Positions 1 through 11,645 of a stretch of 64,000 nucleotides of DNA are shown piece by piece (the first letter of the stretch is position 1; every line of letters starts with the position of its first letter). The notes below the pieces were generated by a model, which saw only the letters and a program-made list of their open reading frames with translations, was not told where the DNA came from and did not search any database. A program made the translations under genes and the position numbers. Origin of the DNA: Flaveria trinervia (Eukaryota; Streptophyta; Magnoliopsida; Asterales; Asteraceae); assembly GCA_025506515.1 (NCBI GenBank), contig CM046453.1, positions 46,670,395-46,734,394 of the forward strand, read 5' to 3'.

Positions 1-493
1 AAGTGATGTGATTCAAGAAGATGAAAGTTCGTAGTTCGACTAGTGTAGTTATTTTATTTATTATATAAACCAGGAGACTGGATCAGTCGTACGACTGAAA
101 CATAAGACTGACTCAGTCGCACGACTGAACCTTCAGTCGTGCGTATGACTCAATCGCATGATTCAGTCGCACGACTGAACCATGCTAAAGGTTCAATCGT
201 ATGAATGGAAGCCCCTAACCTATAAATACCACTTAATTCGTGGAAAAACATAAGAATTCGAAACACTTGATACTCTTACAAACCCTAGCCGTCCAAAACG
301 TCCAAGGAAGCCTGTCCAAGTTCATAGATCATTTCTCATTGATTTCTATTCGTTCATAACGTTTACTTTCAATTGTATATCAATCGGGTAATTGTTCTCA
401 CCAATTAGATCTCCAATCAAATAGGATTCCGCACTATCTGATTCGGTATAAACATAGAATCTGTTAGTATTCCATACGTACTTGGTCCTGATA
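1..493 (+). repeat. R-family Copia LTR, 3' fragment
   Basis: From about position 66 the sequence follows the R LTR at 53262-53987: the same TCAGTCG/CGACTGA motif array, then TATAAATACC at about 221-230, then the same downstream leader and the final stretch with a 'caatcaaataggattcc' block. A perfect 16-bp palindrome, TCAGTCGTACGACTGA, lies at 83-98. The 5' part of the LTR is missing or replaced, and no primer-binding site follows. It is therefore a solo or truncated LTR. The exact 3' boundary is uncertain by about 10 bp, because the terminal CA is not preserved. Confidence 0.8.
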
Positions 494-782
494 GTTTTGA
501 ATGAAGTCTTACCTGAAGAGACTGCTGAGGTGAGTTCTAGAACCTATATTTTACATGTTTTTAACTGATTTTGGGGCTAGAAATGCATGTATGAATGTTT
601 TTATAAAAGTGGGTATTGAACCCGTATGTGTATGTGTATGTGTGTGATTCGGGTGGGGTGTGAATTTGGGCTATGTTTGTGTTTGATGTTGTTATAGTTG
701 TGTTTCTAAGGCTTAGAATGTATAATTTAAGCTTAGAACATGATAGGAGTTGTTGGGGATTGAATTATGATGTTAAGGATGA

Positions 783-1131
783 ATTAGACTGCTCATACGC
801 CGAAACAGTAGCTCATGCGCCCAACAGAATTAACTGCCTAAGTGTCCCATACGCCCGAAACCTCATGCGCCCATATAGTAGTCATGCGCCTACAAATAGG
901 CCAAATTTGACCAAGTGTTCATGCGCCCAAGATAGCTCATGCGCCTAAGCACTCATACACCTGCATAGTGCTCATGCGCCTAGATATTTGCCCAAAATAG
1001 GCTAAGTGTTGCTCATGCGCCCCAATAGTGCTGATGCGCTAGAAATTTGCCCATGTGCCTAAGTGTTACTCAAGCATCTAAATGGCCATGCGCTTGCATA
1101 GTGCTCATGCGCTTGCATATTGCTCATGCGC
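783..1131 (+). repeat. CATGCGC short-motif array in G LTR
   Basis: Roughly fifteen degenerate copies of GCTCATGCGCC (variants CATACGCC, CATGCGCTTG) occur at irregular 15-35 bp spacing. The same motif fills the equivalent part of the other G LTR (10665-11030, opposite strand), so the array is a property of the family. A short in-frame reading across it is not a gene. Confidence 0.85.
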
Positions 1132-1543
1132 CTAAAGACTTAGAAAATTTTCTAACTTTTCAGGGAAAAAGAGAAATGTAGGCTTGACTTGGGAGGTTGC
1201 CAGGGGCTATGTAAGTTGACTTTTTGAAGTCAAAGATGATGTGAAAGGCATAGTATGATGATGTATGATATGATTTGATGTATGGTTGATGCTTATGCAT
1301 AATAGTATGTATGATGTATGTTATGTATGCATGTATGATGGTGCCTTATATAGTGATGTTATATGTTCATGTTGATGTTCCTTTTTATGTACGATTATTT
1401 TCCCGTGGCTTTACGTTGAATGTTCATGAATGAAACGAAAAGTATTATGAAATGTAAAGGGGTAGATAATGAAAAGAGGAACGAGATAAAAAAAATGCAT
1501 GCATTAATGAATTAATGAAAGTAAGAAAGGCTTGGAAGCGTAT

Positions 1544-1746
1544 GTATGGAGGTTCAAACCCAATGAAGGGTGTTAGCTCAACCGTGTGCGGGTTAGCTAC
1601 CCCAGAAGGATGCACACTGGGGCTTGATCCACGTGATTAAGCAAACGTATGGAGGTTCACACCCAAAGAAGGGTGTTAGCTCAATTGTGTGTGGGTTAAT
1701 TACCCCGGAAGGATGCACACTGGGGTTCAATCGTTGTGATTAACCA
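1544..1746 (+). repeat. two-copy tandem duplication, period about 103 bp
   Basis: Unit 1 starts 'gtatggaggttcaaaccc' at 1544 and unit 2 starts 'gtatggaggttcacaccc' at 1647. Both contain 'gaagggtgttagctcaa' and 'ggatgcacactgggg'. The units are diverged copies inside the G LTR. A related block appears once, in reverse, in the 9662-11640 LTR near 10310-10380, so the doubling is probably specific to this copy. Confidence 0.8.
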
Positions 1747-2315
1747 TATGTATGGGACCCTTGCTGCTCACCACAGGTACTTGAGTCAGCTTCGTGCATA
1801 ATGTTCAGTGTCTATGAAAGACCTTAGGCCTAGTACCTGCTTTATGCATGACGGTGGGGTGATGTATATGGCATTGGTCTGAATAAAAGTAAAGATTTAA
1901 TGACGAATGAATGGATGGAACGCATGAATAATGAAGATAATAATAATATTATCTATGTGTATGTATAGTGCATGATCATGTATGATTGTAAAGAACGGTT
2001 GTAAACGAAAGATAAAGTATGTTTTATTTTAAAACTAGAACTCACTCAGCAATGCTGACTTTTATGTGTTTCCAATTGGCAGGTAAAGGTTGATGAAGAT
2101 GGCACAGGACATCCATTTTTATAATGCTTTTGTGATGTAATGCAACATGTATTTTGTATTTTGTCAACGATGTATTATTTTACAAAATCTTTTATAATGA
2201 AATGAAGTGTCATTTTAAATGTTTCCGTTGTAATGTTTATTTAAGTTAAATGTATATATATGTTTTATGTGCGATGATTGACCAGCTGTGATCGTCCCGA
2301 GATCGGGGCCTTACG

Positions 2316-3432
2316 GTGTTGTTTAGAATTATTCGTTACATGATTCTGTTTATGACTTTGTGAAAACTGATATTTTATGTTTTACATTTATTGTAGAAGG
2401 AAGTATTTGTTGAGTATTCCCATGGAGTAGGAAACGTAAAGTGTGTTCCGATTTCAAGATGCATCCCCGTGAAGCAAAAGTTTCCTGGGTTACAATTTAC
2501 AATCAAATTGATTGAGGAGTGTTTGTTATGAGACATATGAAAACCTATATGGGCAGCAAGGTGAGGAGATGGACTTGCGGATTCTTAAATTAAGGACCAA
2601 GACAAGATGGTCAATTGAGGAAGCTTAGGGTGAAGTGTGCATATTGAATCCTGCTATCAGAAGCTAACAAACACAAGGATAAGGTAATTATGGAAACAAG
2701 GTATTAAGTAAAAGCAGATTAATCCCATGACATGTCGTACTATTTTTTGTCTTTTAACAACGTAAAATTTGGTGGATTGTTGCTATTATGGGTGTTCCTT
2801 ATTAGTGGATTCGAAACATTTGGTATTTTATCTATGATATGATAATTTCTAATATATTATTAGGTGCCATAATATAACATTTCAAAAATGGTTGGTGTGT
2901 GTTTTGAAGTAAGGTTAACATGTATGTAAATTGTAAGTTAGAAATTAGGTATAAAATGGTAACGAAATCCAAAGAAATATTGATGATCTATGTTGATATC
3001 AATAGTTGAATTACGCATAGGTCTTGGCTATTTACATATACATAATTATTATATGTATAATGTTGTTACACCATGTAAATATAACACTATATAATAAACC
3101 CAAAAAAATAAAAAAGAAATAAACCTCCACATTAGTTTACCTAATTTGACTAATGTAATAAACATTATTGTAAGATATTAATAATGTGATTGATAATTCA
3201 AACATCTTAAAATAATAAACAACGGAAAAGGAACATAAAAAACAAGGTAATAAGTAAAAGGAATAATGAGATAATTTGATGTACTAAGTATAAATAATGT
3301 GTAGGTTATGTAATTAAATGTAAATTTATATCATAATGGTATTTCAAGAAGAGAAAAAGTTGATGATCTGTCTTGTTATGAGTAATTGTATGCCATATAC
3401 CTTCTGCTTATTTACGTATATGTAAGTATTAT
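2316..3432. other. gap without recognisable gene
   Basis: AT-rich DNA with stops in all frames. The stretch 2390-2700 has phrases such as 'cagcaaggtgaggagatgg' that look like a decayed retrotransposon 3' region, but I could not assign it to any family in the window. No RNA gene, promoter or clear repeat is visible. Confidence 0.6.
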
Positions 3433-3881
3433 ATGCTTTAGTGGACCCCTTATACATGACCTTTAGTGCATCTCATAGTTGCTTAGTAGTCTTGAACTTT
3501 TTAAAGCCTCTATATATGGAGTTTAGGAGAAAATTTTATAGGGCAGTCATGGTTTCTAATCTATGTCTATTCTCTTCCTATCTTCTTATATTTAATTAGT
3601 CACCTCCTTGGAATCATAACACCCTAATTAGCAGCTGAAGAGGTGCTTGGTATGTGAGGTCTAGACACAATAGACACCCACATCCTGAAGTCCTGAGACT
3701 TGATGAAGCCTTCCATTCTTTGACACCAAGTGTCAAAGTCTTCAAGAGTGATGAGGCGGGACTTTGTCATGGTTCCAGTTTCTATAACAGCCTTTGTGAG
3801 AGTAGCCATTTGAGATGTAAAGTATTTTATGAGACTGATGGATCTAAAATGGTAAGATCTTATAATCAAGAGCCTGGAAAG
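3433..3881 (-). pseudogene. S-family gag, N-terminal fragment
   Basis: Minus-strand reading gives a Copia gag N-terminus: a start followed by a T/K-rich segment, then LEDFDTWCQRMEGFIKSQD, then SRPHIPSTSS. The gag at 20.5-21.7 kb has the same order. The reading then breaks at an in-frame stop near 3624-3626. Gag-like sequence, matching 21300-21480, continues in other frames to about 3433 and is then truncated. It lies directly downstream of a minus-strand primer-binding site and LTR, so it is the 5' end of an S element whose remaining 7-8 kb is missing here. Confidence 0.75.
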
Positions 3882-3882
3882 G

Positions 3883-3892
3883 TCTGATACCA
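3883..3892 (-). promoter_or_regulatory. primer-binding site of S element
   Basis: The reverse complement reads TGGTATCAGA, a match to the 3' end of initiator Met-tRNA as used by plant Copia elements. It lies two bases inside the LTR at 3895-4699 and fixes that LTR as the 5' LTR of a minus-strand element. Confidence 0.8.
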
Positions 3893-3894
3893 AT

Positions 3895-4699
3895 TATAGG
3901 GCTGTTTAAGGAATGGTCAATACAATCAGTCTCACAATGAGAAGGGTGTTAGAACACTTAATAGATTAAATAGGGAACCTGGACTAACATTTTGATACTA
4001 TGAACACAAGCAAAACAAGAGAAAGAAACTTATGAACAACCAACAAGGTAATGGTTTTCAAGATTGCAGTATATTGCTCTCAAGTTCTTTTTACAAGGGT
4101 TACAAAGCATACCATGAGTACAAGGACTTGAGATATTTTATACTACATCTTATAGCCGACCATACTTTGAAAGACCAACTGGAAACACTAATCTAGACAA
4201 CAACAAGATAAATGTAAAGTCAAATGATAGATTTGTCTTTTGACTAGTGACTATAACATGCAATAGCTCACATCCTAATATATTACAAAAAGGATAAAAG
4301 TACATAATGTAGAAAGTTACAGACTCAAGACCTCAATATACAGTTACAAAAAGCATGGACATTTCACCAACTTGTATAAGTTGGTGAGTCTTTAGAGTTG
4401 CAGCAAAAACTTGGTCAGCTTTATGCAAAAGTACATCAGAGAAAGCATATTCTTCAAAGTCTTCGAAAGAAATCTACCTTTACTTCATTGGCTTCAGAAG
4501 ACTTTGTCTTTGAAGCTTCAAAAGAATACACTTTTTGCTTTGGAAGATATTGGTCTTGGCTTTAGAAGATTTTAGACATAAAATATTTTCTTGTGCAAAG
4601 TATGAAACTTCCGAAGCAACTTCTACTAAGTACCAAGTGTATGCATGCACAAATCACTTGGGTTGGTTTGGGTGCATCAGCCTTTCTATAAGCCTTACA
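3895..4699 (-). repeat. S-family 5' LTR
   Basis: An 805-bp LTR in minus orientation. Its right edge, 'agccttaca', gives the LTR start TGTAAGGCT, and its left edge abuts the primer-binding site. Internal blocks match the LTRs at 13951-14767 and 21758-22301: a 'gcatgcatgca'-like block, CTTCGAAAG/CTTCAGAAG motifs at 4460-4600, and 'actttatactac' upstream of the transcript start. It sits at the 3' end of the FAR1-like pseudogene and cuts it. Confidence 0.85.
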
Positions 4700-6955
4700 A
4701 ACACCTTTGTTTTGAGATGTACTTAAGTATGGAACTTCTTCATATATTTGATCCTTGATTGCGTTCATCTTAAGAACAAACCAACAAAGATGTTCTATAT
4801 CACACACCCCCCAAACCTTTCTTGCATTTTTCAACTAAATCAAAAACTTCATTTGTAAGTCTGCGTCTTTCACTTGTAACAACACCATATTTGTTGGACA
4901 AACTAAAAATTGTCACGTAAGGCATTAGTCATACAGCTTTTAAAAATGTATTCCGCAGGTATACGATTAATGTTTTGATTTTTAAAAACACAAAATATAT
5001 GTTTGCATAAATATCCAATCCTGGTAAACATCATGCATGAACACATCACTGAATGATTTGACATATCCAAGTTTTTCTAAAACATAAAGTTTTGTAACAT
5101 AATGAATTAGTCAAAAACAACTATATATCATATAATATACATATAATATATAAGAAAATAACTAGTTAACTTGAACTCACCAACCAAACTAGATCCGTCT
5201 TTGTTTTGAGACATGATGTAGGACTTAATACCATTAATTTCTTCACATGTAGCAATAGAACACATCCAAACAAATTTGAATATCTCCTTCTGAACCTCAT
5301 CAAAAATAGTACGAGTGTAAACCTTGGCGGTATGTTTCTCAATTTGCAGAATTGTATGTAGAGAAGGTGACATAATGGTTGAAGCATGTTGAAGTTTTCT
5401 CTACTCATAACGTTGACTCTCAACAGTTGAGTCAAAACAAAGAAGAAAATCCACAAAAGTGTTTGATCCACTAGCCTTTAGTTTGAAAAGAGTGTTTAAA
5501 CTCTCACATCGAGACGTCGTCTGCATTATACAACACAATGGAAGATCCTTAAAGTATGTGGGAACCCATTGTTCTCTAATTGCAAACATACGAGACAACC
5601 ATTCATGATTCAAAAGTTTATACTCACTCAATAGCAAATGCCAACGCTCCTCAAATACATCCGGATCTATAAAAACAATCCAAGTGAGCTTATGAATAGC
5701 TCGTTTGATTTTTTTTATTATACGTCAGGTCACCAGCTGCCTACATAATAATAACATTAATGATGATAATAGTACTTTAGTATGTTTATAATAAAGAACA
5801 AAAAAAATAAAACTTTGTTTGTGTAATTGAGTAAATTTGGGAATAAAAGCACCTAACGTTTGAATCTAATTTCTTCATAATATGCCACGTACGTAAACGA
5901 TGAATGGGATTACTGAAGACATTTGCAATAGCTTGTTTCATTGTTGGGTCCTAGTCCTTAAGGACCAATGTAGGTTGTTTACTATGCACTTCCAGAAAAC
6001 ATTGCAATAACCTTGTATATGATTTTATAGTTTCATCATATAGCAAGCCAACCGCAAAAGTGACACATTTCTTATGATGATCGACCCCGGTAAATGGAAC
6101 GAAAATCATATTGTACCTGTAATGCATAATATAATAAAAAATGAATCATGTTATTGGAAAAAAAAGGAACCGATAAACTATGTGACTTTCTTATTTGTAT
6201 TATATGTGGCATCAAACGATAAAATGCTACCAAACATTGAGTAATTGGTCTTTGTCACATCATCAGCCCAAATAAAGATCTAAGTTCTTGTTCCTTAGGT
6301 TTACAAACAAAAGTAAAGTTTTGCCAATTCACATGACGCTTATTAGAAGTATTAACTATCATCTGGGCATCCCTGTTACCTATGTACTTCCTTATATCCC
6401 TGCTAAATTTTTTGTAATCTGTTACAGTACCACGTACCAAATGTTGCCCACTTTTAGTTGTCGATTGAAGTTTGTGTGCGACATTAGGCCCAACCTTGCA
6501 GCCTATGCTCTGTGAATGTATACCTGATCGTTGAAATTCAACTAGCGGCGTTTCCTAGAGAAGTCCATATTATCACTTGATACAAGGCCATGATTATGTT
6601 TCTCGACGTAGTGATACGAAATAAATTTAGTTGTTCCCGTAGGTCCTTATACATATGCAATTAGGGCTGTCAATGAACTTTATGTTGGATGTCCTTGAAG
6701 GTTGGGAAGATAAGTAAAAATCCCTAGAATCAAAAGACTTACAATGTGGCTTACCAGACTTGTTACAAAGAATATACTTATGAGTAACAATGCCTTGTAT
6801 TTTTTTCATTGTTGATAATCTTATATTAAAACCAGATCTTTCAACATATAATTGGTACATAGATAACACGTCTTCCAATTTCTCAAAAATGGTACCACAA
6901 ACAGGTTTATATTGCTCGGGAACGATTGTAACCCAATACTTGTACCATTAGGTGA
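4700..6955 (-). pseudogene. FAR1-related (FRS, MULE-derived) gene, broken
   Basis: Reading right to left, the FAR1 family domains appear in order. Near 6880-6630 is the FAR1 DNA-binding region (Y.LYVERSGFNIR, then an ILCNKSGK cysteine segment). At about 6440-5880 is the MULE transposase core: the ADDVTKTNY.MFG...SFDATYNTN segment, then FVPFTGVDHHKKCVTFAVGLL, then LVLKD.DPTMKQAI and HRLRTWHIMKKL. At 5735-5400 is LLNHEWLSRMFAIREQWVP...TSRCESLN. At 5370-5130 is YTRTIFDEVQKEIFKFVW. The SWIM-like end, HIFCVFKNQN.NRIPAEYIF, lies near 5025-4930. A stop replaces the residue after LVLKD, there is a frameshift near 6260, and probable introns lie at about 6120-6180 and 5745-5850. The 3' end is cut by the S LTR. 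It could be a silent FRS gene or a MULE transposase; FHY3/FAR1 proteins themselves derive from MULEs. Confidence 0.82.
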
Positions 6956-9656
6956 GTGAAACTAATTTCTCCCAATTGCTTCCTCCGTTGCTTTAACATT
7001 CGTATCTAATAATATCAACATTAGGAATGTACAACTAAGAAAAGACCATGCCGTTAACATATTTACATATATGTAATAATGGCTATTAAATATATTATGC
7101 TAAAAATTTCTCAAAATCTATCACTAATATGAAAATTACTAAAACACATACAACAGAAGCACCTGTATAGTTAATTGACGAGTTCTATACTAAAACATTA
7201 ACAGACTGATTCGATAAATCATCAACATTCCTTGACAACAAATCATGAGTATGGTTATTTTTATTCTGACTATCCTTGAAACAATGTAGATGTTCAACAC
7301 CTTCTGAAAAAAAAAACAAAACTTATAAATAAATTTACCACACAAAAACAAACATAGAAGAACTGCTATATGATCTTCAATTAAAAAATAAAATTAATTA
7401 TGTATGTCTATCATGAGAATAAAATGGTATGATTTTCACAAATGTTAGAGAACAAACTTCAAGGAATGTCGAATGAACAATGAATAAGCTATTCAAGGGA
7501 TACAACACAATCACAGTAACTTTTACACATATTTTATTTGAATTCCTATTACCAAATTGTTAACATATCATCATTACAGATGAATATGGGATGAACCATG
7601 AATAACTTTATTTTCATATATTTAAATCATTGATACAACTTAATCAACACAAATATTAAAAGATCAAATACTAATTTTGATTTGGATATAAAATGACATA
7701 CCGTATTCAAACTACAAACTATGCAATAGCAAAGCAAAAATTATTTAGGAAATATGGAAACATAAAAACCGATTTTTTATTGAACAATGAGTGTTCTTTC
7801 ATAATCATCATAAGACATAACTAATCTTGCTTCAGAGGAAAATTCATAGCATAATTGTAAGTGAACACATGACAATCATGACAAGAACGTATCCTCCTCT
7901 GTTCATTATTAAGTCCATGGTTACCTCCTTCATCGGGGGAAAACGTCATTCATATTTTGGTTAGCTTGATTTTGGTTTGAGACAACACCAACATTATTCA
8001 ATCTCATATCCTTGAAATTCGACATCTCATATGAATATTGAAAATAATACTCAAATCAAAGGATATGAGTTTTTGTATAATGTACTGATAATAATATTTA
8101 TACACAACCGAAAAACATGATTTTGCTTGCAAATAATAGGCTAAAATCACTATTTAAAATAAAAAAAAAAACGTCATAAATTTAAATCATAATAACCAAA
8201 TCCTACCTTAAAAACAATGAACGTTGAAAAACCGAACTTTATTCTCAGTATCAAAGCTAAAAAAATAAAGGAGCTCAATGAATATTCAAACTTTAATAAA
8301 AGGAATTATCATTCGCAGCAGCAGTAAAATAAATCACTTAAAAAACCATTATCAAGAATCTTTAACACCTTTTATGAATATACTATGAAGATGTCAATGA
8401 TTCGTCCAAATCAATTCAGAATACGGAAATTAATTGGGCACTAAAAGAAAAAAACAATTAAGAATTCTCATCCAATTAATGAAATGAAAGATAATTGTGT
8501 AACTTCATAATTTAACTATATAGCATTAAAGAATCATATTAAATACGTATATTAAAATAACATAATATTCTTGCTAAATAATTAAAAAATAAATTATATA
8601 AAAAATAGTCAATGGTTAGAATGAGTTCTCGCAGTTCTTACGATCTTTATATATATATATCGTATATATGAATGCATAAGTGTGAGTGCATGTTTATGTA
8701 TGTATGTGTATGCATGCATGTAATTATATGAGTTAATATGAAAGTGTGTGTATGGATGTATATGTGTGTATATATTTGTGTGTGTGTGTGAATATATGCA
8801 TGTCATATGAATGTATATGGTGTGTGCACGCGTTTTATATTTTTTGTCTTGTTCTAGATTTATAGAAATTTCTTGTGATTTTTTTTTGGAACTAGCCAGA
8901 TATACAGATTTCGCATGGAAGGTTTAATGTGCATTGGCTAGATTATAAGTGATATTTGTGCATACTTAGTTTTTTAATATATTAGTTATTTTATATATTA
9001 TTCATACCTTGTTTTTATAAATATTCAAGTCTTGCGTTTTAATATATTTAATACTTGTCCTAATATTAAACTTGATTTGTTTTCTAAATGTTATCAAATT
9101 TCAGAGTAAATATATTAAAGAATCTTTTAAGTTGTTAGACAAGTTCATGTTTTGTATACATAATTATAGTTAGTGATTTTTTTATATTTAAAATTTATGA
9201 TTTCATCGTTCTTATTAAATCGATAATTTTATTATTTTATGTACATTTTGAGTATTTCATATTTTAAGTTTTTGTTTGATTGAGTGATAGAAACTTTAAA
9301 AGTTTACGGGTTCGTTTAGTAATGATTGCCATTTAATTGGGCCAAACTCACTTTGGTTTGTGGGTTAAGGCCTATTCAAGTTTTTGTGAATTCTAAATTC
9401 ATTAGGGTATTGAGCCCAAGGCCCATATCATTTGATGGGTCAAAGTCCATTATAATGTGTGGACCGTGTAGGTTTCTAAAAAAATTATTCGACCCTAAAA
9501 ATTGGGGTTGTGATAGTAGAATTCACAAATTAAGGCCAGGGAAATCAAATTGTGATGGTTTTTTTACTTATGCGAAAACAACGAAGTATCGGATATTGTA
9601 TGCTCAAGCATCTAAGTCTTATGTAGGTTGAAGTAAACTAGTATTAAGCTTGCTGC
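6956..9656. other. AT-rich gap, no supported gene
   Basis: Long AT-rich stretch with stops in every frame. A minus-strand segment near 8015-7950 reads as a short opening that could be a first exon of the FAR1-like gene (a start followed by SNFKDMRLNN), but no splice evidence supports it. The 9310-9640 part has GGCC-rich phrases ('gggcccaa'-like) and an open reading of about 100 codons with no recognisable domain. I see nothing else. Confidence 0.55.
8649..8830. repeat. TATG/TG-type low-complexity tract
   Basis: Mixed (AT)n, (TATG)n and (TG)n, for example 'tgtgtgtgtgtg' near 8777-8790. It produces a spurious 65-codon reading on the minus strand. Confidence 0.85.
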
Positions 9657-10506
9657 ATTGATGTAAGGCTCTGTTTCTGGAGACCTCACAGTTGGTCATT
9701 GACAGCATTAAATACATTAAACATTATAAATTTACAAGCTTAAGCAGCGGAATTATTTTAACGAAAGTCATTCATTTCATTTCATTAAAAACACTGTTGT
9801 TGAGTAATACACTATTGTTTAACCGAATACAAAAGAATTGTTTAATTGCATTACAAAACAACAACAATAACAAATATGAATGAATGTCAGTCTTTTCCTG
9901 TCGAGTAGCTTCACCCTTGTGCCATCCTCAGCAATGTTTACCTGCCAACTGAAAATGTATAAAAGTCAGCGTTGTTAAGTGAGTTCTAGTTTTAAAAGTA
10001 ATAAAATACTATTGTAAGGTATATATATGAAAATACTCTTCTTGTAAAATTCATCTCTTTATACATGAGCACGCATTAACTATACAATCTGATAATGTTT
10101 TTTTACTTTACTGTATGCCTTGTTTATTCTGTACTCTTTTATCTTTATCTTTCACTATCTATGTGGACCAATGAGCAATACCCTAAACTATGTGCACGGG
10201 GGAAATGGTGTTGGGCCTTTTGTTCCTTCAATGGGCTCTAAATACTGTATACAAGGCTGGCCCAGTCACCTAAGGTACGCTGCCAAGGTCCGCCAATCTC
10301 AATTGACTAGCCCCGTGTGCATAATAGGGTAGCCAACCCGCATCACAGTTGAGCTAACGGCAACATGGTTGTGCACCTCCTATGCGCTTGCAAGACTTGT
10401 TAACATTTTATTTAAGTTCCACTTCTCTTCTTCGTTGCTCTTTCGCTTTATTAGTAGTAATACTTTACGTTACGATAATAAACACACCACGTAAAGTCAT
10501 ACACTC

Positions 10507-10510
<4 letters not shown>

Positions 10511-10542
<32 letters not shown>
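10511..10542. repeat. (TAA)n microsatellite
   Basis: About ten uninterrupted TAA units inside the G solo LTR. Confidence 0.95.
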
Positions 10543-10664
10543 TGGAACAATCATAAAACAATCATAATCATGCATGAAACTAAGCATTAATAAGCCCTAG
10601 TCAAACCTCGGTCAAAACCTTAATAGCACAGACTCCCAAAAATTTCGTAATAAATTCTAAGTGT

Positions 10665-11030
10665 TTAGGCGCACCAACACTATTTGGGCGCATGAGCCCT
10701 ATTTGGGCGTTTCATCACTATGCAGGCGCATCAGCAATACTTAACCATTTCAACACTTGGGCGCATGAGCTATTCAGGCGCATGGATACTATTCGGTCGT
10801 ACGGTCCATTCGGACGCATGGACACGTAGCCGCATGGGGTTTGGGCGGTTGGGCATACTTAGGCGCATGGGCTATTCAGACGTCGCACGACCCTATACTT
10901 AGTCGTCCGACTAATATTCTAGGTGCATGAGGGTACTGTTCCGGCGCATGAGTTACACTTAAACATTTCTAAGGCATTTCCAGGCGCATGGGCCTTATTT
11001 AGGCGCATGAACCTTCTGTTCAGCATGTTT
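10665..11030 (-). repeat. GGCGCATGAG short-motif array in G solo LTR
   Basis: Degenerate GCGCATGAGC/GCGCATGGGC units, the reverse complement of the 783-1131 array. A central part (about 10795-10910) also holds TCGTACGG, GTCGCACGAC and AGTCGTCCGACT, which resemble the R-family TCGYRCGA motif. Confidence 0.85.
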
Positions 11031-11645
11031 CTAGAATATTTTCGAACCCAAACATCAAGCCTACTTGTTCTAAGCTTACCAAGGCTATTCTAAGCATGAA
11101 CAACTTAATAACACCTAAGGAACATCATCAAACATGCATAATACATATGGGTATACATACATAATCATAATAAAAACCGTTTTAATACATTTTCAGCCCC
11201 AAAGAGTTTAAAACAAGTAAAACCAGGGTCTAGAAACTCACCTGGTGCAACTTTGGGTGTATCTTCCTTCTAACTTGTATGCAAATGAGTTCAAACACCT
11301 AGAAACCACCAAACACACACACACAAACACACACACAAACACATAAGCACATAACCGAGACAAAAACCCATCATGAACACTTAGAAACTTCAAATTCTTA
11401 CCTTGAATTCAACCTCTTCTTCTTCTTCTTCAAACCCGTAAGCTTTCGGCTCTCTCTCTCTCTAAAACCGAAATGAAAAGGTGATGTGAAGTGAGGGTGG
11501 GTGGCCATGCCCACCTTTACACAAACTTTTTGTACTTTTGTCCTTTTGACACTTTTAACCCCTCATCTTGGGTTAATTTCATTTCTTAGTTTTATTCTTC
11601 ATTTCTTATCTCTCTTTTTAAAGAATAACCAGGTGTTACAATTGA

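Larger units (their letters stand above)
505..2315 (+). mobile_element. Ty3/Gypsy-like LTR (family G), 5'-truncated solo LTR
   Basis: It matches, in inverted orientation, the TSD-bounded solo LTR at 9662-11640. Shared landmarks are 'ggtgagtt.ctaga' near the left end, a CATGCGC-motif array, an 'aactcactcagcaatgctga' block followed by 'ggcaggtaaa', and the tail 'gaccagctgtg...ggggccttac'. The terminal CA has decayed to CG. No primer-binding site or ORF follows, so this is an LTR only. The 5' part is lost at the junction with the R LTR fragment. Assignment to Gypsy rests on the 1.8-2 kb length and the TGTAACACC...CCTTACA ends of its partner, not on coding sequence. Confidence 0.7.
9657..11645 (-). 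mobile_element. complete Gypsy-like solo LTR (family G) with target duplication
   Basis: The LTR occupies 9662-11640 (1979 bp). In minus orientation it starts TGTAACACCTGG (right edge) and ends GAGCCTTACA (left edge). It is flanked by the exact 5-bp repeat ATTGA at 9657-9661 and 11641-11645, the hallmark of an LTR insertion reduced to a solo LTR by LTR-LTR recombination. No primer-binding site, PPT or ORF lies inside. It carries a CATGCGC array, a CT-rich microsatellite near 11450 and a TAA microsatellite at 10511. The 505-2315 LTR is its inverted, truncated relative. Confidence 0.9.

Noticed and set aside
783..1131. Regularly repeated CATGCGC units as a possible CRISPR array
   Set aside because: Units are short, degenerate and irregularly spaced, with no conserved 25-40 bp repeat. 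The DNA is plant nuclear and the array lies in an LTR.
8609..8806. 65-codon minus-strand reading rich in H, T, Y
   Set aside because: Product of a TATG/TG low-complexity tract; no domain or neighbours.
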